Shown here: one piece after another, positions 10,501 through 18,406 of the stretch | How the letters are laid out: every line of letters begins with the position of its first letter | Position numbering within the stretch: position 1 is the stretch's first letter | Assembly (NCBI GenBank): GCA_001662425.1 | Contig: BDDC01001140.1 | Span: forward strand, 7,358 to 32,621 | Direction: 5' to 3' | Origin: Chlamydomonas sphaeroides | Lineage: Eukaryota; Chlorophyta; Chlorophyceae; Chlamydomonadales; Chlamydomonadaceae | Length of the DNA: 25,264 bases | Notes under the pieces: model-generated | The model's database searches: none | Told to the model about the DNA's origin: nothing | Seen by the model: only the letters and a program-made list of their open reading frames with translations | Position numbers and translations under genes: made by a program

Positions 10501-11677
10501 CCGGCACCTCCCACGACGCCAGAACCGCCACCGTTAGAGGTGGCTCTGCTGCCGTGGATGACGGTCCCAACGCTGGCGGCAGCGCCACCGCCAATAGGCC
10601 GCTGCGCGCCAGCATTGCCGTCGGCGGCGGCTCCTCCGCCGCCGCGTCAGTGCGGGGCTGGAAGGCGACCGGTAGAAGCAACAGCTGATCCACATTGCGA
10701 GCGCAGCTGCCGTCCTCTCGCTGGGCACCTGCAGCCACACAGGCGGCGGCGGCGGCGGCGGAGGCTGGCACAGCCGCCGGCTCGCCCAAGGCCAAGAGCC
10801 GCGCGACACCGCCAACGGCGCCGCTGGCGGCGGCCAGGACGCGCCCGGCGGCGGCGTCGAGCAGCGCCACCGCCAGCCAGGCTTGGGAGGTGGTAGTGAC
10901 GGCGCCGCCAATGTCTGGGGTGACGTCAGCGAGGACGGCGGCGGCCGCGCTGCCGTCGGCGGGGCGCACGAGGGCCAGCGCCGCCGGGGCGTTGTGCTGG
11001 GGCGGGCCTGACCCTGCCTCCGATGCATGCATATGTGCGGCCGAGGATTGCTGAAAGGCGTCCGGAAGGAGGCTCTCCCAGAGTAGATCTGCTGTATCGA
11101 TGTCAAGACATGACAGTGAGAGGGAGCTGGGGCTGCACGCAGGCGAGCCAAGAGCGAGGAAGGCACTGGTGCCGGGCCCGGCGTCGCCGCTAGGCTGGGA
11201 CAGCACCGCCACGCCAGTCAGGGACGACCAGCGGCTGCTCAGCGACCACGCGTGATCGCCAGTGCTCGCAGCGAGGGCTACGACAGTGGGCTGCGGCAGT
11301 GGCCGCCAGGCAAGCAGCGAGGTTGGCGCAGCAGCCAGGCGCCACGGCTCCGGGGGGTCCCCAGCTGCCAAAGGGCTGCGCCACGCGAGAGAGCCATCCG
11401 TCCGCGCGCACTGCACGCCCTGCTCCTTGCTGCCCCTGGTGGCGCAGACGAGGTCGCTCAGTGCTGCGAGCTCGCAGTCATGGTCAAGCCGCAGGGGCAA
11501 CGCCCATTCCGTCAACGCAAGGGCGCTGGCCTCAACGGCAGGCTGTGGAACCTGGCCAACACAGACCGCAACGCGACCTTCCGTCGTGGTCGTCGCCAAC
11601 AGTGCAGAAACACCACATTCAGCATGCTGGCTGAGCGCCAGCAACACCAACAGGGGCGCAAACCCCTTCATTTTCAT
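156..11677 (-). CDS. giant LRR/HRGP surface protein with multipass membrane C-terminus (14 or more exons, possibly partial)
   Basis: Exons, 5' to 3' on the minus strand: 11677-8913, 8692-8484, 8341-8023, 7827-7714, 7524-7320, 7107-7026, 6784-6204, 6084-5962, 5873-5700, 5507-4975, 4772-1433, 1214-1050, 770-624, 431-156. All junctions are GT/AG and all phases agree, giving about 3010 residues if the TAA at 156-158 is used. The start is the ATG at 11677 (MKMKG followed by a hydrophobic run ending near AEC), the first in-frame ATG; in-frame upstream sequence has only a GTG. Order of parts: signal peptide, PQQ-like repeats, Pro-rich linker, Cys-bearing ectodomain, second Pro-rich stretch, LRRs, transmembrane helix, about 1050 low-complexity residues, multipass region. 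I know no named family with this whole layout. A surface receptor or wall-anchoring role is inference. The last exon may instead splice at CAG/GTGGGC (exon end 216) and continue beyond the window. Weakest points: the 3' end, and whether the membrane C-terminus belongs to the same transcript. Confidence 0.72.
1218..1293. repeat. 7-bp minisatellite, about 10.9 copies of GGGCAGA
   Basis: Ten perfect GGGCAGA units (1218-1287) are followed by a partial copy. The array lies inside the 218-nt intron 1215-1432 of the giant gene. On the transcribed (minus) strand it reads TCTGCCC repeated, and it abuts the 3' splice site (CCCCAG at 1215), so it forms the intron's polypyrimidine tract. Confidence 0.95.
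2445..2489. repeat. 9-bp tandem repeat GCGGCGCCG x5 (coding)
   Basis: Five copies of a 9-nt GC-only unit, the last with one mismatch, lie in the large exon of the giant gene and encode a Gly-Ala-Ala run in the cytoplasmic region. Confidence 0.9.
2841..3070 (-). repeat. duplicated Lys-rich/acidic modules in the giant protein (residues ~2269-2345)
   Basis: Lys blocks (KPKKGKSKSKK, KGKKKKKKGKK, KKKGKKKKKQK) alternate with acidic AGADGGAETDGEA- and SGADGGATTECEA-type linkers. The linkers are clearly related to each other, implying internal duplication. The Lys blocks could bind acidic lipids or nucleic acid, or act as a nuclear-localisation-like signal; this is inference. Confidence 0.7.
4188..4253. 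repeat. 33-bp tandem duplication in coding sequence
   Basis: Two imperfect 33-nt copies, starting at 4188 and 4221, encode two consecutive GPVAEGKEDG segments. The period is a multiple of three, so the frame is kept. Synonymous differences between the copies indicate that it is not brand new. Confidence 0.85.
4975..5507 (-). other. giant gene: exon with juxtamembrane region and single transmembrane helix (residues ~1525-1701)
   Basis: This exon follows the last LRR exon in phase 0. It has a Pro/Ser-rich stretch, a low-complexity insert, a WCYERN motif, and then a strongly hydrophobic helix (LLLPVLGLWLPVAALLVALL) followed by PIPLYYYYQRR, a classic stop-transfer sequence with aromatic and basic residues on the cytoplasmic side. 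The donor after AGG AG (exon end 4975) reads GTGCGC. The acceptor at 4773-4774 reads TTCCAG, and the spliced frame continues as RDAEEEERHLALRKG, charged as expected for a cytoplasmic face. A CTGAC branch-like motif lies about 35 nt before that acceptor. Confidence 0.75.
5700..8341 (-). other. giant gene: second Pro-rich stretch and leucine-rich-repeat solenoid (residues ~992-1524)
   Basis: Exon 8341-8023 carries a second PPAPSPAPP-type stretch and then a Cys-containing cap. Exons 7827-7714, 7524-7320, 7107-7026, 6784-6204, 6084-5962 and 5873-5700 encode plant-type LRRs. Visible motifs include IDLSGNAIGGTLP, LSGNAVGGVLP, DLSSNRLTGSLP, LDLSDNDLSGPLP, LRLARNRLSGPLP, LDLSNNQLSGPVP and LDLSGNAGLYG, matching the LxLxxNxLxGxLP consensus of extracellular LRRs. 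The solenoid is interrupted in exon 6784-6204 by about 140 acidic and low-complexity residues, including DDDVDDD and a Pro run. Several reads cross introns (for example S/IDLSGN and LDLS/DNDLSG), which strongly supports the exon model. Confidence 0.85.
6409..6435. repeat. short GTC/GAC triplet repeat encoding VDDDVDDDV
   Basis: GTCGTCGTCGAC occurs twice in tandem within the exon that interrupts the LRR solenoid. It gives the acidic Asp-rich loop DDDVDDD. Confidence 0.8.
8913..9909 (-). other. giant gene: HRGP-type Pro-rich linker and Cys/N-glycosylation ectodomain (residues ~590-921)
   Basis: At about 9750-9905 the protein is a run of SPPPPP, PSPPEPP and PSPAPPP blocks, the pattern of hydroxyproline-rich glycoproteins in volvocine walls (extensin- and pherophorin-type rods). 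It is followed by about 290 residues with regularly placed cysteines and many N-glycosylation sequons (NAT, NVT, NTS, NGT, NTT, NVS, NSS). This agrees with an extracellular position. A 30-residue Ser/Pro/Ala-rich insert interrupts the Cys-bearing part. I do not recognise the Cys domain: it is not an obvious pherophorin domain, although pherophorins share the layout of globular domain plus SP rod. Confidence 0.6.
9745..9910. repeat. GGCGGC/GCCGCC-rich tract coding the Ser-Pro rod
   Basis: Near-continuous GGCGGCGGCGAGGGC variants on the plus strand read as SPPPPP blocks on the coding strand of the giant gene. This is typical of hydroxyproline-rich glycoprotein rods. Confidence 0.85.
9910..11677 (-). 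other. giant gene, N-terminal region: signal peptide and PQQ-like repeats (residues ~1-590)
   Basis: The first ~22 residues have a Lys-flanked start, a leucine-rich core and a small-residue end, typical of a secretory signal. What follows is Ala-rich but carries spaced motifs of the type DGSLAW, DTADLLWE and LLDAAAGRVL. These resemble the blade motif of PQQ-like beta-propellers, in which an Asp-x-x-x-Gly turn precedes Leu-x-Trp. Scattered cysteines are consistent with an extracellular or luminal fold. The whole stretch lies in the first exon. The propeller assignment rests on three or four motifs and should be treated as tentative; the signal peptide is much more secure. Confidence 0.5.
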
Positions 11678-11694
11678 CAGGGTGAGCGCCGCAT
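11677..11694 (-). promoter_or_regulatory. uORF of 5 codons overlapping the giant-gene start (TGATG)
   Basis: An ATG at 11694 opens a reading frame of five codons (MRRSP) whose TGA stop shares its final A with the ATG at 11677. This one-base overlap is the arrangement seen in termination-reinitiation. It matters only if the region is exonic 5' UTR. Confidence 0.4.
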
Positions 11695-11798
11695 GCTGCC
11701 TCCTCCGTGAAAACCGGCCACACAAGGCAGCGAGCCAAATACTGATGTTCACCTTGCTGCGCTGGCAGCTCCAGTCCTCAAATTGTAAGCTTCCAATG

Positions 11799-11813
11799 TT
11801 AGGAACGAATCAT
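11799..11813 (-). promoter_or_regulatory. second uORF upstream of the giant gene (MIRS)
   Basis: ATG at 11813, four sense codons, then TAA at 11799-11801. It lies 122 nt upstream of the predicted start and downstream of a TATA-like motif, so it is probably transcribed if the start site is near 11900. Confidence 0.3.
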
Positions 11814-11925
11814 TAGAGGCGTGGTCGTTTCGGTGTGACCGCGTCAAAGGTAAGCTTCGAACCGTCCCAAACAAGCCTCGTCTGTGCGTCTTGCGCCAAC
11901 AAGAAAAATTGCAACCACCAGGAAA

Positions 11926-11933
11926 GATATATG
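11926..11933 (-). promoter_or_regulatory. TATA-like motif upstream of the giant gene
   Basis: The minus strand reads CATATATC in an AT-richer pocket about 250 nt before the ATG at 11677. Its position suits a core promoter, but one short AT match in this region is weak evidence. Confidence 0.22.
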
Positions 11934-13130
11934 TGCACGCGGTAGCGTGTGTAAGCGCGCCCACCAACACCGCAAACCCGCACGCGGAACCCCGCGGCCC
12001 CTGGAATGCATCTGCCGAGATGTCACTGCCACTCATTTGCCGTCGGCCCCTTCGCCATCTCAGAAGAGATCAATCCAGTCGCTTTTTGCCTCGACCTGCC
12101 TACGGAGCTTCGCGTACATAATGTGTTGCACGTGTCTTAGCGGCGGGGGCTCCGTCCTGAAGACGCAGAGCGCAGGAGGCAGAGCGCGCATGCTGCAAAT
12201 ACCCCTGCCTATGCGGCCTTGCGTTATGCTTGAGGAAATGGCTAATTATGCAGACGCTGGCTCAGAAGCACTGTGCCGCCAATGCACCCTGCACCTTGGG
12301 CCATCTTCCCAGGAGGGCCCTCGCGCCTATGTGGTTGCGTTCAGTATCTCCGTCCGCTATAGCTGATGCGGGGGGGGCGTGGTGCTGGAAACAATTATCA
12401 CAGTGCCTGACGTTTAAGATCCTATAGCATAGCAAGGGGAAGGCACATGAGTGCTGAGGGGCGGCTGTGACATGGCCCTTGACAGCCTGGCGCGCGCCGG
12501 CGAGCGGATGGCTGTTGTTGGCACCGGGAAAGTCTCCTCGTGCGCATATGTACACATTGCTGCCAAAATGCATGCCTTCATCTCGCCACATACGCCCCCG
12601 CTTCCTTCACGACGCACGCCGTCTAATAGCCATCCCCACCCAGTGCCACCGGCCCCCACCAGAGTCACCGCCACAGGGACCCCACCCTCTGCATCAGCGT
12701 CCCCGGACAACCCGCGCACGCCTGTCAGCAGAATTCCTGCCTCGGCACACGGGGCCAGCTGCCCCGCGCAGTGCCGCACAAACGCTGCTGCCTGATAACG
12801 GCTGGAAGCCGCATGCCTGCTCGCGCACCTGCCTCACCGCTCCGCTGCTGCCGGCCCCTGCCAGCCTGCTCCTCCGGGCCGCGCCTTGAGCCGCGCACAA
12901 GCGCCATCCATTGCATTTCACTCCACATAACATGTATCCATCCATGCGCCCCGCCGCCCAACCCGCCCGCAGGCCTGCACCATGCTAGCCGCCTGGCGGG
13001 GCCTCACGCGGTGGTCCCACAAACCCGGAATATCCCAAGGACGAGCGGTCTCCAGCCGGTGGCCCCGCTCGGTCGGCAGTTGGCGGGAATGGGCCGCCCG
13101 AGGAGACGGCCCGGCTCCACTGGCGACCGC

Positions 13131-15921
13131 TCAATTGGCGATGAAGGGCCCCGAGGCGGTGGCTCCGTTCTGCACCACCACGGGGTGCGGCCGGAGCGCC
13201 ATCTCCACGTCGCCCGCCCAGTAGTCCTTCATGTTGGGCAGCCCCATGTACCTAGCAGGGAGCAACAGAAGGCGCGCGCGGAGAGCCGTCAAATTTTAGG
13301 TGCGACACGGCAATGCGCCAATGTTGCAGAACTTGCGTACGGCCACTGTCGGTTTGCCTCCTGCCCCGCGTGCTCGCATTCAACCCGTCGTTCCCCTGTT
13401 TCGAACTAAAAACCCTAGGATACATACAAGCATTAGCGGCTAAAACGTTTGCGTGCCTCAGGTTGTCTCTGTACATGCTCGTGCAGCTGACATGTCCGCG
13501 GATGCTGCAGCTGGACCTCCCCTGTCCCAGGCCCTGCCTTGTCCATTCCCCATCCAACCCCGTGTGCGCACCAGTCGATCGTCTTCTTGAGCCCCTCCTC
13601 CCACGAGGTGCGCTCCGACCAGCCGAGCGCCGCCAGCTTCTGGGAACCAATGTAGTAGCGGCGGTCGTTGAAGGCGCGGTCCTTGACGTGCACCACCTGG
13701 AGAGGGGTAGGAAGGGGGAAGACGCACGGACGCCGTCAGGTGCCGTGGCACGTGGCATGCACCAACTCGTTCGTGCTGGGCGTCAAGGAAGGCCCGGGCG
13801 AAAGCTCGCGGTCAGGTGCAAGCTTCCATTGTGTGTTTGAAGGCCAGTGCCGGCCACTGGCACGCCGCTAGCTTTTGCGTTCGTCTGCCAATGACCTTAC
13901 GTAGCCCCCGCCCGCTCGATCAAACGCAAACGCGCTCCAGATTCCGGCCCTCACCAGGAAGCTAGGGGTGTTGGGGAGTGCCGGTCTCGCCGTGGAATCC
14001 CACTGTGCAGCCCCCTACCAGCAGTTCCTTCTGGGACGCCTCCGCACGGCAGCCCGCTATGCCAGCCCAGCCTTCGTCTCAGACATGCGGCTACCTGCAA
14101 ACAATAACTCAATTCGCTGCCGCCGCTCCACGGCACCAACCTAAGCCGCTGCCGCACGCCACCGCCGCACCTTCCCACTGCCGGGCCTTGTCTTATGCGA
14201 AGAGTCACTGTCCTTGTGATTCCCAGTCGCAACCCCACACATACGCCGGGCCCACCACTTCCTCCACCATGTGCTCGCTCTCACCTTGTCCTCCGGCAGG
14301 CCGAAGATCTTGGCCACGTCCTTGGCCACCTCGCACACGCTGCGCTCGCGGTCGGTGCCGATGTTGTAGATCTCGCCTGCCATGGGTGGGGACACGCAGC
14401 GTGATGCAGGCGAGCAGGCATATCCGTATGCAGCCCGCGGCCACATAAGCCGCGGCGAGAACAAGCAGGTGGCAAGGCAGGGGCTGCCACGCAGCAACCA
14501 GCCCGCGCACACAAGCCCTGCCATCGGTCGTTGCAGCCATCCGGTCCTCGGCCCGGTTGCTAACATGTGTCGCGCCGGCCGTCTAGATATGTCTCGCCGC
14601 ACCACCCCACGCCTTGCCCCGTACCTGTGAGGCCCTTGTGCAGCACGCAGTCAAAAGCCTCCGCCACGTCCTCCACGTACAGGTACGACCGCACGCTGCT
14701 GCCGTCACCATGGATGGGCAGGTCGGCGCCGCGGGCCGCCAGCAGCGTGAACTTGGGGATGAGCTTCTCTGGGAACTGGCGGCCGGGCGGCAAGGCAGGG
14801 TGTTAGCCGGCCGCTGGCCCTAAGGGTGCTATGAAAGGGTCGCTGTCCTCCGCGAAAAAGGGTACTTCACAGATGTACATAGCGCGCAGCGTGGCGCAGC
14901 GCCTGGACTTGTGGAACGATGGGTCTCACCTGGTGTGGCCCGTACACGTTGTTGCCGCGGGTGATGATGATAGGCATCTTGTACGAGGTGATGTAGGCGC
15001 GGGCGATGAGCTCAGCGCCGGCCTTGGCGGCGGAGTAGGGGTTGGTTGGGTCAAGATGGCTCGACTCAACCAGTCCTGAGGGAGTCGGGGTTGGGTTGGA
15101 GTGGGTCGGTGGGGATAAGCAGTTTGCGCCGGTGTAGAGGAGGGGCTCGGCAAGGGCTGGCGGTGGGGAGGCGCAGCGCAACACCAGGTAAGAGGGCTGG
15201 ACGGAGCCTCCTTCCACAGCCAATCTCACCGGTGGTTTTCCCGAGGCTGGTCTCGCCGTACACCTCGTCCGTGCTGACGTTGATGAAGCGGCGGATGCTG
15301 CCTGCCATGCGGGCCGCCTCCAGCAGCACGTGCGTTCCATACGTGTTGTTGAGGGTGAAGGTCAGGCTGTTGCCGAACGAGTTGTCGACGTGCGTCTGCG
15401 TGTCAGTGCATGAAGGCAAGACGGGGCGCGCGGGTGTTGCGGGGCGGGTGGCCTGGGTCCCGGAGTTGACACGAATGTTGCAATGATCGGCACGCACCTG
15501 TGCGGCGAAGTGCATAACAGTGTCGATTTCCTCGGTCTTCAGAATGTAGCTCATAAGGTCCATCGACTGGATGTCGCCCTTGATGAACTGTGGGAACGAG
15601 AGTTGGACCGTCGGCGGGGCCTCGATGTTGCGCGAGCTGCGCCAAAGCTCACCCGGAAGTTCGGCAGGTCCGCGACGCTTTTGAGGTTGTTCAAGCTGGC
15701 GCAGTAGTCCAGCTTATCGAGCACGACGACCTGCCTCGCAGGGGCAAGAGCAAGTTTGGCGCGAGGGCTCGAGGCTGGGAAGCTGAGCCCAAAGCGGGTA
15801 CCTTGTACTGCGGGTAGTTCTTGACTATCCGGATCACAACGTGGGAGGCAATGAAGCCAGCCCCGCCGGTGATCAGGATGTTTTTGGGCACGAAGGGCTC
15901 CGATTGCCCATTCTCAGCCAT
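13131..15921 (-). CDS. NDP-glucose 4,6-dehydratase (RHM-type, UDP-rhamnose pathway)
   Basis: Nine exons: 15921-15802, 15730-15653, 15587-15498, 15395-15230, 15075-14930, 14775-14625, 14376-14285, 13696-13572, 13251-13131. They sum to 363 codons including TGA, giving 362 residues. It is an extended short-chain dehydrogenase that converts UDP- (or dTDP-) glucose to the 4-keto-6-deoxy sugar, the first step to rhamnose, probably in the cytosol. Visible features: NAD-binding TGGAGFIAS (residues 18-26), STDEVYGE with the Thr138-Asp139-Glu140 catalytic trio, YSAAK (Tyr165, Lys169), TRGNNVYGP, FPEKLIPKF, HGDGSSVRSYLY, YNIGTDRER and a FNDRRY motif. The wording of these blocks is closer to the N-terminal half of plant RHM than to bacterial RfbB. 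The C-terminal epimerase/reductase half of plant RHM is absent here. The start context GTAGCC-ATG-G has a purine at -3. The intron before FNDRRY is long (588 nt). Confidence 0.95.
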
Positions 15922-16485
15922 GGCTACTGCGCTCGAGGTGTAAGAAGCTTACGCGTAAAGAAAGATAGTTCGCAGCTTGAGGGTGCTCGTGCGGTATGCA
16001 GGTTTAGAGCCGAGCAGCCTCGCTTGAACACGCGCGATGGGGACTTCGTTGCATGGGCGCCATTTCGCCATGACGATAACCCTAACCCCTCTGGAAGCCT
16101 GGGATAAAACTCAATTCGTAGCCTGCATTCGCGGCTACACAGCGCAAGCGTAAGCGTTGGCAGTCGGACACGGCAGTTCCGGCGGGAAACCGCCCCTCAC
16201 TTTCCCCTCCAGTGCAGCGCAGGCCTCTGCACCTGCTGCTCTGATTTGCGGCATTCGGCTTCACCGCGCATGCCATGCCTGGCATTTCGCGTGGACTGGC
16301 ATCTACTCGCGCAACCCGGGGGGGGTATCTGTTATCGAGCCCTGTCGAGCCCAGGTCCTGGTCGAGCCTTTGCAAGGTGGCCCAGCCCTCGCTGCGCAAC
16401 AGACCTGCCTTGGGCTTCCCCGCAGGCTTTACTTCTATCAAGCTCCCCCGGTGCGATGCAGGCAGTGGCACTGAGCAGCTGCGTC

Positions 16486-16490
16486 TTACA
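16486..16490 (-). terminator. candidate TGTAA poly(A) signal for the GARP gene
   Basis: This is the only minus-strand TGTAA I found between the GARP stop codon and the dehydratase start. It would give a 1.9-kb 3' UTR, which is long, and it lies about 570 nt upstream of the dehydratase start codon, so the call is weak. Confidence 0.25.
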
Positions 16491-17486
16491 AGGGCAGCGC
16501 ACTGCGGCCCCCACACAGCCCGCCCGCTTGAGTGCCCTTGGCGGCACCCGCGACGCGCCAGTACCCACCGCACCCTCCGTGCTCCTCCGCTCGCGCTGCG
16601 CCTCCGAGTCCTACCCCCACGTCCCTGCTCGCTCCGACGCCCGTGGCACGTGCGCACACGCCTCGCACCACGGCAACTCCAGCTCGCGCCCGCTCATGCC
16701 TCGCTCGTCTAACAATGGCGCCGCACGTACGCTGCTCGCACACGCCCACCCCTCGCCTCTCCACGGCGGCCGGTGCGCCTAGGCGCACCCCACCGCCCGC
16801 AGGGCCTTGCAACACCCACCGTCATGCACGGTTTTCTCCCCGCCAACTCCACCACATAGCAGGGCGCGGCCTCTGCAAGCTCCTCCAGCCGCCGGCACGG
16901 CAGCAAGAAATACGGACACGGCATCTCCTTTTCCCTGCTCTGTCTTTCGGAAACATGCCCACAAATTGTAAACATGCCCACCAAGCCAGGCCACCGCCAC
17001 GTGCTCCTACCTTCCACGGCCACGCAGTGACTCGATCTTTCTGCACCCCCCAGACCACCCGCAGCCGGGGACGTCTGCCTGTGTGCCGCAATCAAGTGCG
17101 CCCAACGCATGCCGCCAGGCGCGCGGCCACGCCGTGTGCGCCTCTCACCCGCCCGCCGCCCGGCGGCAGCGCTAACAACAGAATCAAGAATACTAGCCAC
17201 CGCAACACTTATGGTAACGATAACGAGGGCGAAGGGCAAGAAGCGGTTCGGCAAAGGGCGCCGGCCAACAAAAAGCGTTCCGCCCAAGCTATATGTAACA
17301 TGAACATGCCGTGCGCGGCACGCGCGCCGCGCGTCGGCAACCCGGTCGGCCGGCCCTGTGGCCCAAGCTTGGCTGCTTGGTAGCAGAGCGCAACGGCCGC
17401 GCGGATTGCCCTTTTGGCCACAGGGGGCCACGCCCCGCTGCGGCTGCGGGCCGCGGCGAGGCGCAAACGGTAGCGCTGCTCAGCCG

Positions 17487-17516
17487 CGGGCGCGCACGCC
17501 GCCGGCGCGCACGCCG
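17487..17516. repeat. 15-bp direct repeat GCGCGCACGCCGCCG x2
   Basis: Two adjacent perfect copies of a GC-only unit are followed by a degenerating third. No function can be read from it. Confidence 0.7.
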
Positions 17517-18060
17517 CCGGCGCACCCGCGCGCGGCGCCGGCGCGATGGCATCACAGCTACGGTACACTGCACAAAAGGAGCACCACACACCACAACTCA
17601 CACCACACCGCTCCAACAAACGGACACGGGTACGGCTCAGTCCGGGGACCGTCATCGCTGCAATTCCCACCCACTCCCACCAGACGCATGATACGACGCA
17701 GGGTGCGGCTCACGGCGCCGGCAGCGTCCGCTGCATGAGCTTGGCGCCAGGCGCTTCCGCAAGCCGTGTTGGCCAAGCCCCACCCCGGCCCTGTCTCTCG
17801 GCTCGCGTAGGCCCTATGCATCGCTCAAGAGCCCTAGGCCGGGGCCCCGCGCCGCCAAGCAACAGGCGGCGCTCCAACTCTCACTCGCGCAGGCAGCCCG
17901 CAGCCATGCACAGACGTGCACCGCCTGGGGCCCCCGTCCCTCCCTGCGCAGGCCCCCGTGGGCCAGCACTGTGGCGGCACCGCAGCTGGCGGGGCGTACG
18001 CGCCACAAGTGCACGCACTCCGGGCCGCCGCCCGCGAGCGCCATGATGCTCGACCCGCCC

Positions 18061-18206
18061 ACTCTCGCTCTCGCACCTTGCTTGCGCTCACTCTCACCCT
18101 TTCAATCTCTCACATACTCACACTCTCATTCACTCACTCACTCTCTCTCTCGCTCTCACTCTCTCGCTCACGCTCAGTCTCTCACTCTCATCCTCATCCT
18201 CATCCT
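18061..18206. repeat. CT/CA-rich simple-sequence tract
   Basis: CACTCTC, CTCTCTCT, TCACTCAC and TCATCC units form a polypyrimidine stretch of about 145 nt. On the minus strand it is GA-rich and lies 200-350 nt after the GARP stop codon, so it is probably in that gene's 3' UTR. Confidence 0.85.
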
Positions 18207-18406
18207 CGCCTGGCCCGGAGTCCAACGGCCCGGCGGACCGCCCTTGCGCAAGGCGGCCGCACCTCCGGGCGCCAGGGGCCCTTCCTGCCCAGGCCTCTGG
18301 CGCCGAGACCGGCCCTCGCTGCACAGGCTTCCAGTGCAGGGGCCGACACCGGCATTACGTAGTGACCCGCGGCCTTGGACCTGTCACGACAACCAACATC
18401 AACCGC

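Larger units (their letters stand above)
11678..13130. other. intergenic: 3' flank of the dehydratase gene and 5' flank of the giant gene
   Basis: No convincing gene is seen. The ORFs here on either strand have no recognisable motif, and their base composition is lower in GC than the coding exons. I found no minus-strand TGTAA (plus TTACA), the usual volvocine poly(A) signal, so the 3' end of the dehydratase transcript is undetermined. The half next to 11677 holds the two uORFs and the TATA-like motif. Confidence 0.6.
15922..18406. other. intergenic: GARP-gene 3' flank and dehydratase promoter
   Basis: No gene is supported. Open frames exist on both strands but are Arg/Pro/Ala/His-rich without motifs. 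The stretch holds a CT-rich tract (18061-18206), a GC-only 15-nt direct repeat (about 17487-17516), plus-strand TGTAA at about 16966 and 17294, a minus-strand TGTAA at 16486-16490, and a GGGTTAGGGTTA-like motif at 16077-16089 about 160 nt upstream of the dehydratase ATG. Confidence 0.55.

Noticed and set aside
11675..11752. Longer N-terminus of the giant protein starting near 11752
   Set aside because: The upstream codon is GTG, not ATG, and the extra residues would spoil an otherwise good signal peptide.
11749..12036. Minus-strand 95-residue open frame upstream of the giant gene
   Set aside because: No motif, and it lies in the probable promoter and 5' UTR.
16077..16089. Interstitial telomere
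   Set aside because: Only about two units are present, far too short for a telomeric tract.
16960..17300. Plus-strand TGTAA motifs as ends of a plus-strand gene
   Set aside because: No upstream plus-strand exons with domain content or consistent splice sites were found between 15922 and 16960.
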